A stretch of 64,000 nucleotides of DNA. Source: Actinomycetes bacterium (GTDB lineage Bacteria > Actinomycetota > Acidimicrobiia > Acidimicrobiales > Bog-793). The DNA is taken from NCBI GenBank assembly GCA_021798985.1, contig JAJZBI010000007.1, positions 1 through 64,000 of the forward strand, read 5' to 3'. Under the pieces are notes generated by a model. The model worked only from the letters and a program-made list of their open reading frames with translations. It was not told the DNA's origin and ran no database searches. Position numbers and translations under genes: made by a program. Within the stretch, counting starts at the first letter, position 1; the number at the start of each line of letters is the position of its first letter. Positions 46,178-54,379 of this stretch are shown piece after piece.

Positions 46178-47947
46178 GTGTCAGTGCTCGACCCCCGCCG
46201 GAACTTCTCACGCCAGGAGGTCTGGCGGGCCTGGCAGCGTCAGGGCTGCATTTGCAACCTGTGCGGTCGGGCCGTCCCCTTCGACCTCATGGTTGGCGAC
46301 CACATCATGCCGTGGATCCGCGGCGGACCCACCACACCGGCGAACCTTCAGACGCTTTGCGGTTCCTGCAACCTCCGCAAAGGCAGTGACCCGCAGGAAG
46401 TCGCTGCGGCGTACTTCGACGTCGAACGGATCGCCCCGAGCAGAGCGACGATGCGTACGTGGCAAACGGAGGCCATGCGCATTGCACTTGAACGTTTAGG
46501 GCGCGAGGCCGTCCTCATTGAAGCTTGCCCAGGCGCAGGGAAGACGCGCCTCGGGCTCGAAGTGGCCTACGAACTTGTCGTGAAGGGGGTGATCTCCCGC
46601 GTCCTCGTCGTCGTTCCCACCCTTGCCATCGCAGACGGCTGGCAGCGTTCCGCGTCTTCAACCCAGACGGATTCCCCGACGCTTCCGTTGCAGACCCAAC
46701 GCGATTGGCGCCCGGTCGATCCCATAGGTGATGACTGGCTGGGCGCCATCGTCACCTACCACTCACTGTTCCGCTCGACCGAGATGTTCCTCGCGCATGC
46801 CACTGATCCCGGGCACCGGACGCTTGTCATCTTCGACGAAGTTCATCACGCCGGTGCCGATGCGGCCTGGGGCTCCGCCGCGCAAGCAGCCTTTGCTCAA
46901 GGAGCCTGGGGCATACTTGCGATGACCGGAACGCCGTTCCGCACCGACCGCTCGCCGATCGTCTTCGTACCCTGTGAGGGAGGTAGCGCCCGACCACACT
47001 TCCGCTATGGGTATGACCAGGCCATCGAGGACGGTTCGTGCAGGCCGATCCAGTTCGTCGAGGTCCGGGGCCAGACGACATTTCGCACCGAGGACGGAGT
47101 CGTCCACTCGGTAAGCTTCGACGAAGCGGAGGTTACTCAGCTGGGTGAGCGGCGACGCCTCCGCGCAGCCATCGAATGGATGGGTGACGGCTCTATCGCC
47201 GGGAAACTGCTGGAGGATGCCAACCGATACCTTCTTGCACTACGGAAACGGGGTGACGCTGATGCCGGCGGACTGGTCGTCTGCATCGATTGCGATCACG
47301 CTGATGAAGTCGCGTCATACATGGCCGAGAACGTACTGGGACGGCGTCCGCTTGTCGCCTGCTCAAGGCTGTACGACCCCGACGACCCCGATCCGGCAAA
47401 CGCCCTACGGCTATTCCAGGCTTCACATGAGCCTTGGATCGTTGCCGTGAACATGGTCTCCGAGGGAGTCGACATCCCACGACTCAGAGCTGTCGTGCAC
47501 CTGACCAATCGCCTCACTCTCCTCTCGTTCCGACAGATTGTCGGGCGGGTTGTCCGGACGGATACGACGAACGCAGACGACCACGGACGCGTGTACGTGC
47601 CCGCTGACCCGACCCTCCTGAGCATGGCCAGATCGGTCACGGAGGAAGCAAGGCTGCTTCCACCACCGGTTGTGATTGTCGCCGACGACAACCGAGCAAA
47701 GCGGGTCCAAATCGAGAGTGACGAGCGCCAGGCGTCCAGCCCATTCGAAACTATCAAGACGGTGGGTGAGCAGGGAGACGTTTTCGACACTGCCAGCCGT
47801 GAGGCTCACGCTGTTCTTGTCACCTGCGCTCGCCGCTTCATCGATCGCGAGGGTCTAACCGGCACTGATCCTGAGTCTCTTGCCCTCCTCGCAGAAGAGA
47901 ACCCTGAGCTCAGGGCAGCCCTCCTTGAACTACGGCCGGATCCATGA
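46178..47947 (+). CDS. HNH endonuclease fused to superfamily 2 helicase
   Basis: 589 aa. An N-terminal HNH nuclease with Cys26/Cys29, Asp41-His42 in VGDHIMPW, Asn56, and Cys61/Cys64-Asn65 in LCGSCNLRKG. Then an SF2 helicase: Walker A ACPGAGKT (116-123), DEVH box (220-223), motif III MTGTPFRT (249 on), MVSEGVDIP, and motif VI RQIVGRVVRT. This order, nuclease first and helicase second, recalls DNA-processing effectors of defence or restriction systems. ATG of the next gene overlaps its stop by 4 bases, so the two are translated together. Codon use and GC are lower than in neighbouring backbone genes. Confidence 0.85.
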   Translation: MSVLDPRRNFSRQEVWRAWQRQGCICNLCGRAVPFDLMVGDHIMPWIRGGPTTPANLQTLCGSCNLRKGSDPQEVAAAYFDVERIAPSRATMRTWQTEAMRIALERLGREAVLIEACPGAGKTRLGLEVAYELVVKGVISRVLVVVPTLAIADGWQRSASSTQTDSPTLPLQTQRDWRPVDPIGDDWLGAIVTYHSLFRSTEMFLAHATDPGHRTLVIFDEVHHAGADAAWGSAAQAAFAQGAWGILAMTGTPFRTDRSPIVFVPCEGGSARPHFRYGYDQAIEDGSCRPIQFVEVRGQTTFRTEDGVVHSVSFDEAEVTQLGERRRLRAAIEWMGDGSIAGKLLEDANRYLLALRKRGDADAGGLVVCIDCDHADEVASYMAENVLGRRPLVACSRLYDPDDPDPANALRLFQASHEPWIVAVNMVSEGVDIPRLRAVVHLTNRLTLLSFRQIVGRVVRTDTTNADDHGRVYVPADPTLLSMARSVTEEARLLPPPVVIVADDNRAKRVQIESDERQASSPFETIKTVGEQGDVFDTASREAHAVLVTCARRFIDREGLTGTDPESLALLAEENPELRAALLELRPDP

Positions 47948-49986
47948 CAGACGCGACGGACGCCAGAGGCGCGAATGCCGTGAGGATAGTGCTGATCGGC
48001 GGGCCCATGACCGTCGATGACGGCTCGACTGTTGATTCGCGGCAGCCCATCGTCGGCGATCCCAGCTCCCGTATCACGCGGGCGAGCCTTGCCAGCTCCT
48101 TGCTCTGGTGGACGACGGTCACGTCGCTCGTCAGCCCAATTCTCGATTCCTCGGCCCCTGACGCCTTCGCGTTGGTGATCGGTCGCCGGTCGGTCGTGGA
48201 GGTCCGCCCTGATGGAGATCTTCGCCGCATTCGCCTGCGATCCCTGTTGCCAGGAGGCAGCACTACCGCGGACGTCCTTCGTTGCATCGATGAACCCGTA
48301 CCAGACGGGTACGAGCTCGTGGCGCAAGAGAGCTTTCAGCAATGGAGGGAATCCGAGGGCAACAGGCGGGTCGAGGTCTCGTTCGGATGCCGCATCCCTC
48401 GTGGAAGCGAGCGCTGGGTGTTTCTCGACCGAGGGGAGTACTACCTGCATTTGGCAGCATCCCACATGCGCCCGTCCGTCATCGTCGATACGAGCTGGGG
48501 AGAGGAGGTCGAAGAAGAGGGAAAGGAGTATGAACCCTTCGCCGGACGCTTCAGGGAGTTTGAGAAGAACCGACTCGCAGGGGACCAAGTCATCCTGGTG
48601 ATGCCTCACACGCACCGAATGGATGCGTTCCTGCAGAAGTACGCGCATTGGGTAGCAGCTGGCCGACCGGAGGACGGGCCGGCGCGCTGGTCACCACCGC
48701 CTCCGACCGCTTGGGATCCAGCGGCCCCTCCTGATCCAATCAGATACAGCTGTCCTGTCCCCGTTCGAGCGCAGTTCAAGGTCACGGGCTATCTGCAGGA
48801 CGGCGAGTGGCGTGACCCCGCGGACCTTGAGGCGGCCCGCTCGCTCTTGCAGGCGCGCTACGACCTCAAGATCGGGATATGGGATCTTGTCAACAACGCT
48901 ACGCTCCGTCGCGCCCTGCTCAAGGCTGTTCCGACTAGCGAACCGCCGCTTACATCCATCGAAGTACCGTCTGCAGCAGCACAGCGTGCGCAGCGTCAGG
49001 TGGCGAGGAGGATGGCAGAGCGAGCCCGAGAGGAGGAGGCTCGCCACTCGATCGAGGCGCTGCTCCGGCCATTGCGCGACGTCGGCTGGGCGAAGCTGGT
49101 TCCGCGGTGCGACCTCTGCCTTCCGCTCACCGATTTGGTGCCGCTGTCGACGATCAGGCGATCAGCCAGCTGGCCCGACGACCAGTCGTATCCGCTCGTC
49201 CAACTGGAGCTGACCATTTCCAAGCGACATTGCGACGTCAGCGTCTTCACGATCATGTACAACCAAGTCGATCTCCGGCGGTATGTGTATGCCCGGCGGA
49301 AGCTTCTCGAAGAGATCGCCGGGCCAGACGGCTGCGACTTGGTCGGCAATGGAGTGATATCGGTATACCGGAGGCCGGGCGGATGGGCAGATTACGTTGA
49401 TTGGTCCGCCGTCACCGCCGCTATTGCGGATCGGTCGTTGAGATGGAGAGAAGCGTTCGAGGACTTATGTCAGGAGTGTCGCGGGGTCCTCGATCAGTGG
49501 GCCATTGCTGACAAGGACTCCTGGACTTCGGATGACCTGCGCGCGTCCACGGCGCAGGTCTTGGAACAAGCAGGTCCAGAAGGCATGAGTGGCGCCCTTC
49601 GAAGCGCCGGCGTGTCACTGGATACCTTGAGCGCTGATCAACTGCGAGAGGTGTTCGGGGATCTAATCGACGGCTTGGCACGTGGGAAGTCGGTCACGTC
49701 ACAGCTGTGCTCGAAGCTGATGGTCGTCTTGGGGGACTGGGATACTGCCGTGTCCGTCGCATGGACTACGCAGGTGTGGGTGCAATCGGAGCGGGCACTC
49801 GATCAGTATCGGAAGAACGGCGTGCGCTTCGTGAAGTGGTTGGCCGCGGGAGGCGATTGCCAGCAATGCGAGGCGAACTCGCGAATCGGACGCGTTGCGC
49901 TCGGACAGCCGTTCCCGTCTGGTCACCGTGGCCCACCAGCACATGCACGCTGTCGCTGTTGTCTGGCACCAAGCATTGAGTTATAA
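47944..49986 (+). CDS. Unknown 680-aa protein with a C-terminal phage MuF-like motif
   Basis: No full-length family recognised. The last 65 residues, VKWLAAGGDCQQCEANSRIG then LGQPFPSGHRGPPAHARCRC, match the cysteine-rich end of phage Mu F/SPP1 gp7 head morphogenesis proteins (D-x-x-C-x-x-C, G-x-x-F-P-S-G, PPAH-x-x-CRC). The middle has a Cys pair CDLCLPLTD and a region around 440-510 (ELTISKRHCDVSVFTIMYN, RKLLEEIAG) faintly like DUF4268; an Arg/Glu-rich helix sits near 345-370. No phage genes surround it. ATGA overlap couples it to the HNH-helicase, so it is probably a partner of that enzyme. Confidence 0.7.
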   Translation: MTDATDARGANAVRIVLIGGPMTVDDGSTVDSRQPIVGDPSSRITRASLASSLLWWTTVTSLVSPILDSSAPDAFALVIGRRSVVEVRPDGDLRRIRLRSLLPGGSTTADVLRCIDEPVPDGYELVAQESFQQWRESEGNRRVEVSFGCRIPRGSERWVFLDRGEYYLHLAASHMRPSVIVDTSWGEEVEEEGKEYEPFAGRFREFEKNRLAGDQVILVMPHTHRMDAFLQKYAHWVAAGRPEDGPARWSPPPPTAWDPAAPPDPIRYSCPVPVRAQFKVTGYLQDGEWRDPADLEAARSLLQARYDLKIGIWDLVNNATLRRALLKAVPTSEPPLTSIEVPSAAAQRAQRQVARRMAERAREEEARHSIEALLRPLRDVGWAKLVPRCDLCLPLTDLVPLSTIRRSASWPDDQSYPLVQLELTISKRHCDVSVFTIMYNQVDLRRYVYARRKLLEEIAGPDGCDLVGNGVISVYRRPGGWADYVDWSAVTAAIADRSLRWREAFEDLCQECRGVLDQWAIADKDSWTSDDLRASTAQVLEQAGPEGMSGALRSAGVSLDTLSADQLREVFGDLIDGLARGKSVTSQLCSKLMVVLGDWDTAVSVAWTTQVWVQSERALDQYRKNGVRFVKWLAAGGDCQQCEANSRIGRVALGQPFPSGHRGPPAHARCRCCLAPSIEL

Positions 49987-50074
49987 ATGGCCGGGGGCGT
50001 TGTTCTTGGCAGAGGAGATAACCTACGCATCAAGGTTTCAGCGACGGCATGTCACCCCACGACGGGTGAGGATG

Positions 50075-50389
50075 TCAGGTAATCTGTCGATCCTCCGGAC
50101 GGATGATTTGCCATTCCGCTGCCCACGGCGTCGTGACTACAGCTTGGCGGTGCTCGTAGCCGGCGTGGCTGAGTGCTTCGGTCGCTGCGGCAAGAGGTAC
50201 CGCTTCGGAATCGAGGACGAGCGCAATATGGCTGAGGGATAGCGGCTCGGCATCTGGGCCCTCAAGGAACAGAACCCAATCGCCGCCCGTGGCGTCTCGG
50301 GGGCCCGCGCACAGACAACCGAGAAGCGCGCGAACGGCGTGTTCGTTGTACGGCAGTTCGATATCGTTTGAATCGAAGGTGTCGGTCAT
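50075..50389 (-). CDS. Small hypothetical protein
   Basis: 104 aa, acidic, starting MTDTFDSNDIELPYNEHAVR and containing VLFLEGPDAEPLSLSHIALVLD. No family recognised. The ATG lies 8 bases after a TACTCT box, the leaderless pattern seen elsewhere, which supports it as a gene. It points toward the 3' end of the MuF-like gene; the small HNH gene lies upstream on the same strand. Confidence 0.5.
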   Translation of the reverse strand: MTDTFDSNDIELPYNEHAVRALLGCLCAGPRDATGGDWVLFLEGPDAEPLSLSHIALVLDSEAVPLAAATEALSHAGYEHRQAVVTTPWAAEWQIIRPEDRQIT

Positions 50390-50397
50390 CGTGCCGA

Positions 50398-50403
50398 AGA
50401 GTA
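50398..50403 (-). promoter_or_regulatory. TACTCT -10 box, leaderless type
   Basis: On the minus strand TACTCT is followed by 8 bases and ATG 50389. Confidence 0.4.
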
Positions 50404-50450
50404 GCCGTGGGCCGGTACGGAAGATGGTCTCACTTCAAGGTGATGTCTGG

Positions 50451-50693
50451 TCAGTGGCGCCCGTAGGAAGGCGTGGCCCGATGGCAGTCGCCGCACAGAA
50501 CCTCGCAGTTGGAGAGTCCATCGTGACCTCCGACGACCTGCGCGGCGATGTGGTGGAACTCGGCGGTGGCTCGGATGACAGCTTTCTTGCAACGCTGTTT
50601 GCCGAGATGCCACGAATGGCCTTGCCGACGACATTCACACTTACCTTCCGACCGACGAAACGCTTCGTCCCGGGTTGGGTCTGAGAAGGCCAT
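50451..50693 (-). CDS. Small HNH endonuclease-like protein
   Basis: 80 aa, almost the bare HNH domain: CECRRQGHSWH, then EFHHIAAQVVGGHDGLSNCE and LCGDCHRAT, giving the Cys pairs, the His-His and the Asn of the beta-beta-alpha metal fold. Shorter than most free-standing HNH enzymes. ATG 50693 has an AAAGGG site 5 bases upstream. Could be a nicking or homing-type enzyme, or an accessory of the HNH-helicase system next door. Confidence 0.7.
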   Translation of the reverse strand: MAFSDPTRDEAFRRSEGKCECRRQGHSWHLGKQRCKKAVIRATAEFHHIAAQVVGGHDGLSNCEVLCGDCHRATPSYGRH

Positions 50694-50855
50694 CGGCGCC
50701 CTTTCTCGGCTCGAACTGCTACACCCGCCCGCACGGCGGCGGTCGGGAGGTGAATCACACCCATGTGATTATAGCTGCGGAGTGCGAAGTCACCCACAGG
50801 GAAGGGCCAACTGTAGGTCTGCGTAGTCTATGAAGCTAAAACTAAAGTTGTGTTG

Positions 50856-50861
50856 TAGGAT
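50856..50861 (+). promoter_or_regulatory. TAGGAT -10 box of abiEi, leaderless type
   Basis: TAGGAT with 6 bases before ATG 50868, in an AT-rich stretch (50820-50867). The AT-rich tract could also be the operator where AbiEi represses its own operon. Confidence 0.55.
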
Positions 50862-50867
50862 GGAAGC

Positions 50868-51467
50868 ATGGTCGGGCGACGGGCACGTTGGCGGCGGCTG
50901 TTCGACCTGGTCTCTGGCCAGGCCGGCTACTTCAGCGCCGCCCAGGCCCTGGACCTCGGCTACTCCTACCAGGCCCAGGCCCACCACGTCGCCGCTGGGA
51001 ACTGGCTCCGGGTCGATCGGGGGATCTTCCGGCTGGCCGAATGGGTTCCCGGTGAGCACGACGAGCTGGCCCGATGGACGCTGTGGTCGAAGGGCCGCGC
51101 GGTCGTCTCCCACGAGTCGGCCCTGGAAGTCCACGACATCGGCGAGTTCGAGTCTCGCCGCGTACACCTCACGGTCCCAGGTGGGTTCACCATGCGCGAC
51201 GAAGCACTCGATCTGCACTTCGCCAAGCTGCCCGTCAGCGACGTTCTTGAGCGCCCCGGCTTCCGGGTGACCACCCCGCTGCGATCGCTTATCGACGTGG
51301 CAGCGGGTGGTCCCGACGAGGAGCAACTTGCCCGGGCCATCTTGGAGGCTCTGCAGAAGGGCCTACTTACCCTTCGGCGTCTGCGTTCACGAGCCGAAGC
51401 CCTCGATGTGCGCGCCGCGCTGAACATCGAGCGCGCCATTACGGCCTCAACGGCGCCACCGCAATGA
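50868..51467 (+). CDS. abiEi: AbiEi-family antitoxin
   Basis: 199 aa. N-terminal winged helix (YFSAAQALDLGYSYQAQAHHV, then GNWLRVDRGIFRLAEWV) followed by the C-terminal antitoxin domain with VVSHESALEVHDIGE and FRVTTPLRSLIDVA, as in AbiEi/type IV toxin-antitoxin antitoxins. It neutralises AbiEii and represses the operon in characterised cases. The stop overlaps the abiEii ATG by 4 bases. Confidence 0.88.
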   Translation: MVGRRARWRRLFDLVSGQAGYFSAAQALDLGYSYQAQAHHVAAGNWLRVDRGIFRLAEWVPGEHDELARWTLWSKGRAVVSHESALEVHDIGEFESRRVHLTVPGGFTMRDEALDLHFAKLPVSDVLERPGFRVTTPLRSLIDVAAGGPDEEQLARAILEALQKGLLTLRRLRSRAEALDVRAALNIERAITASTAPPQ

Positions 51468-52336
51468 CCTACGCAACGCCCCAGGCCCTAAGGATGGCGC
51501 TGGAAGACAGGCTACGCAACCGTTCCGCACAGATGGGCATCTCCCTGGATCGACTCCGCCGCCGCGTCGTGTTCGAGCGTGTCGTTGCTCGGTTGGAGGC
51601 GGCCGAGCCTGGCCAGTGGGTGCTCAAAGGCGGGATGGCCCTCGAGGTTCGCCTCGGTGACGATGCCCGACTCACCAAGGACCTCGACCTCGGCCTTCGT
51701 TCGGAGATCGACACGGCTGGCAACCTGCACGAACGTCTGGTCGAAGCGCTCGTTGCCGACCGAGACGGGGACGGGTTCGAGCTTGCTGCCGCCACGCCCC
51801 AGCTTCTCCAAGCAGACCGAGCGGGCCATGTCACGTGGCGGGTGAGCGTGGCGGCGAGGCTTGCCGGTCGGGCCTTCGGCGGGCTCCGCCTCGATGTTTC
51901 GCCTCGGGCGCATGAGCTCGTGGCCACCGAGCACGTCGTCCTGCCCAACTCGCTCGAGTTCGCCGGCATCCCGGCCGCCGCCATCGAGATCGTCGATGTC
52001 AACCGTCACGCGGCTGAGAAGTTCCACGCCATGCTCCGCGACTTCGGCTCCCGGGAGAACACCCGGGTCCGCGACCTCGTCGACCTCGTTCTTCTCGCGG
52101 AGCACCACCTCGTCGCACTGGATCGTCTGGCAGAGGCCGTCCGCCGGGTGTGGGCGGAGCGGGATGGCGCGGAGCCACCTGCCGCCTTGCCGCCGCTACC
52201 GGAGTCGTGGCCCGCCCGCTACGAGCGGCTCGCCGCGGATCACGGTGGCGTGACCCCCACCTTCGTCGATGCAGACAGGTTGATCCGCGACACGTGGGGC
52301 CGGATGTTCCTGCCAGCGAACGACCACGAAGGTTGA
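51464..52336 (+). CDS. abiEii: AbiEii/AbiGii-family toxin (nucleotidyltransferase)
   Basis: 290 aa. DNA polymerase beta-like nucleotidyltransferase: VLKGGMALEVRLGDDARLTKDLDL (residues about 53-76, broken here by one polar loop) carries the GG and D-x-D motifs, and AEKFHAML and RVRDLVDLVLL match the downstream family motifs. AbiEii toxins block growth, giving phage abortive infection or element maintenance. Lies at the right end of the proposed element, a usual cargo position. Confidence 0.88.
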   Translation: MTYATPQALRMALEDRLRNRSAQMGISLDRLRRRVVFERVVARLEAAEPGQWVLKGGMALEVRLGDDARLTKDLDLGLRSEIDTAGNLHERLVEALVADRDGDGFELAAATPQLLQADRAGHVTWRVSVAARLAGRAFGGLRLDVSPRAHELVATEHVVLPNSLEFAGIPAAAIEIVDVNRHAAEKFHAMLRDFGSRENTRVRDLVDLVLLAEHHLVALDRLAEAVRRVWAERDGAEPPAALPPLPESWPARYERLAADHGGVTPTFVDADRLIRDTWGRMFLPANDHEG

Positions 52337-52399
52337 CGGCTACCCGGCGAGCGCCAGCTCCGTCCGGAATACCGGCGTGGGCATCGAGTACACCTCGGA

Positions 52400-52409
52400 C
52401 CTCCGACAC
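52400..52409 (+). repeat. Right copy of a 10-bp direct repeat (candidate att site)
   Basis: CCTCCGACAC, identical to the tRNA-Leu(GAG) 3' end at 40101-40110, 64 bases beyond abiEii. Short repeats are normal for serine integrases, but ten bases in GC-rich DNA can also occur by chance. Confidence 0.35.
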
Positions 52410-52434
52410 GGGATTTCAGTGCATATCGGTGCCA

Positions 52435-52452
52435 ACGGGCTGCGCAGCCCGT
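52435..52452. repeat. Perfect 18-bp palindrome
   Basis: ACGGGCTGCGCAGCCCGT, 98 bases after abiEii. It may be a transcription terminator of the toxin operon without a U tract, or a protein-binding site near the proposed element end. Confidence 0.4.
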
Positions 52453-52504
52453 GACCCCTTTGTTCGGGAGTCAGGCCGAGTGCGCCTGCTCGAGCTGACC
52501 GACC

Positions 52505-52671
52505 GCCATGTTCGCCAGGCTCGCCGCGCCGCATGTTGGTCGCAACGTGGGGGTGCGAGGGCACCGCGAACGAGGCGCATATCGCCAGTTCGGTCTCTTC
52601 GGCACGCCGTCGATGACGAGGTCGTTGTTGTCGTTCTACGCCAGCAGCACGCGCACCGGGGCCGTCGCTAG
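52505..52671 (+). pseudogene. Decayed RelE/ParE-like toxin fragment
   Basis: The last part reads LRHAVDDEVVVVVLRQQHA followed by Arg-rich residues and a stop, like the C-terminal strand and basic tail of RelE toxins (Y-x-V-D-D-x-VVVV-L-x-x-x-HR). An earlier piece in another frame, VRGHRERGAYRQ, resembles the preceding RG-x-x-x-YR motif. No continuous frame joins them and no antitoxin is next to it. Tentative. Confidence 0.35.
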
Positions 52672-52795
52672 GGGGTGGCCTGCGGATGGCTGAGCACGCA
52701 GGAGCGAGCAGCGCGAAATGTGGGTTCGGGTGCTCGCTTGACGCTGTCGGAGCCTTTCCATCTGGGCGATCCGTGCTCTCGACGTCAGCACGAAG

Positions 52796-53971
52796 CTACA
52801 GCTCAGGCTGGCGAGTGATGAAGTCCGCCATGCCCGGGACCGTGAAGGCGACGACACCGTGCTCGGGGGCATAGACGAGTCCCTTGGCGATGAGGTGTGC
52901 CCGCGTAGGACCGAGGCTGGTAACCCTTCGTCCCAGTCGCGTCGCGACGTCACCTGATCCGCTGCCTTGGTCCCCGTCTATGGCCATGGCCCGCAGGTAT
53001 CGCTGTTCGGACCGCGTGGCTCGGTCCCAGCGAGACCGGAAGAACCCAGCGTCAAGTGTCGCCCAGCCGTGCGCGACGCCGATTCGGGCATCTGTGAGCG
53101 TGATCGTGGAAGGACCAGAAGCCTCGTTCCAGGTGTCCTGGCCGAACTGTTGCAAAAAGTAGGGATAGCCGCCCGCCTCGCGCACGACATGCGAGATTGC
53201 ATCTTCGCTCCAAGAGACGCCCTCGAGGGCAGCGGGCTCAGTAAGGACGCGAGCCGCGAGTGGGCTGTCGAGGTGCTCGATGGGATAGAAGGCGAAGAGG
53301 CGTTTAGAGTATGACTTCGCCTCGGCCAAGATACGCGGGACGCTAGGAAGGCCAGCGAGGCCCATGAGGAGGGCCCAGCCATCCTGCCCCGCGGTATGAG
53401 CGATCGAGCAGAGCGCTGCTAGTTCATCCTCGTCCAGATCTTGTGCCTCGTCGATGAGGATGGCCAAGCCCCTCCTCTCCTCTGTTGCGGCCGCCGCGAT
53501 GTCGTGCAGCAGCTTGAGGAGGTCGGTCTCCAGGACTCCTGTGTCGGCGCCGCCGCCTCCGATGTCGGAAAGGTCGAGCCCGAAGCTCCAGGTCCCACTC
53601 ATGTCGTAGGAGGCCTTGAAGCTCACTGCGGTCTTCAGCGCACGGAGAAGCCTCCTGCCGGCCGACGGCCGGGCGAGATCGGCCAGCGGGCCGTGCAGTG
53701 CCTCGCCGAGGGCCTCCCGGAGAGGCTTGCCGATGCCGGCCTCGAGGCGCGCGACGATCCATGAACGGTTGAGAGCACGGCGGGAGAACTCGGTCAGCAG
53801 GACGGTCTTCCCGACGCCACGAAGTCCGTAGAGAACGGGCGGTTGAGCCGTGCGCCCCAGCTCGATCCGTTGGAGAGCGACGTCCCAGTGGCTCAGCTGA
53901 GTGTCGCGCCCGACTAGGGCAGCCGGTGGGCGGCCGGCGCCGGGCGAGTACGGGTTCCGCACAGCGTCCAT
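52796..53971 (-). CDS. Orphan AAA (ORC/Cdc6-like) ATPase
   Basis: 391 aa. N-terminal RNPYSPGAG and PPAALVGRD, Walker A YGLRGVGKT (about 48-56), Walker B AILIDEAQDLDEDEL (about 170) and sensor-like LLMGLAGLP, then a C-terminal winged-helix-like region. Matches the ATP-binding proteins that occur singly in actinobacterial accessory regions. No partner effector gene sits beside it, so its role (regulator, defence or chromosome-related) is unknown. ATG 53971 lies after an AT-rich stretch. Confidence 0.72.
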   Translation of the reverse strand: MDAVRNPYSPGAGRPPAALVGRDTQLSHWDVALQRIELGRTAQPPVLYGLRGVGKTVLLTEFSRRALNRSWIVARLEAGIGKPLREALGEALHGPLADLARPSAGRRLLRALKTAVSFKASYDMSGTWSFGLDLSDIGGGGADTGVLETDLLKLLHDIAAAATEERRGLAILIDEAQDLDEDELAALCSIAHTAGQDGWALLMGLAGLPSVPRILAEAKSYSKRLFAFYPIEHLDSPLAARVLTEPAALEGVSWSEDAISHVVREAGGYPYFLQQFGQDTWNEASGPSTITLTDARIGVAHGWATLDAGFFRSRWDRATRSEQRYLRAMAIDGDQGSGSGDVATRLGRRVTSLGPTRAHLIAKGLVYAPEHGVVAFTVPGMADFITRQPEL

Positions 53972-54379
53972 GAGGCTCTACCAATCTATTGCCGAGTATT
54001 AGATATCAGTATAGTCACCTACAGATAGGTACAGGTCCATGTGGGCGCGATTCCCGGGTACAACCCGCCGCCGACGCCGAACGACCGCGGGCGGGGGTGT
54101 GAGCGCCGAGCCGCCGCGCGGGCCGAGTGGTGGCGCTGGCCCGGAGCGGGTGCAGCATGGCCCGGCAGATTCACGACCCCTGCGTTGAAGTCAACGCGCC
54201 AGATCGGCATCACTTCTTTTCGGCGCCATGCTCACGCGTGGTGAACTGGACCCATGACGCCGCCCTCGCGGATGGACACTGGCTTCAACGAGCGAGCGCT
54301 CGAGTTGCTCGTCAAGTACGCCTGTGTTGTCGAGCTGCCGCGCCGCGAGCTGCCGGGCAGGAGCACGGGCCGAAGCACC
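53972..54379 (+). other. Gene-poor stretch with an AT-rich promoter-like segment
   Basis: Bases 53985-54035 are strongly AT-rich for this genome and include a small inverted repeat, ACCTA-CAGA-TAGGT (54018-54031). This is probably the promoter of the ATPase gene. From about 54254 the antitoxin frame is open, so the antitoxin could begin earlier (ATG 54254 or 54275). Confidence 0.35.

Larger units (their letters stand above)
40101..52409. mobile_element. Putative integrative/mobilizable element at tRNA-Leu(GAG)
   Basis: About 12.3 kb from the tRNA 3' end to a 10-bp direct repeat of it. It carries a large serine recombinase at the left end, an overlapping transfer/replication-like operon, an HTH gene, an HNH-helicase operon, two small ORFs and an abiE toxin-antitoxin pair at the right end. 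GC content drops over 46.2-50.8 kb. No VirB4-type ATPase and no classical relaxase are visible, so if mobile it is probably mobilizable, not self-transmissible. The left end is well supported; the right end rests on a short repeat. Confidence 0.55.

Noticed and set aside
52437-52452. Reading the palindrome after abiEii as the recombinase att core
   Set aside because: It has no copy at the tRNA end; the decamer at 52400-52409 does.
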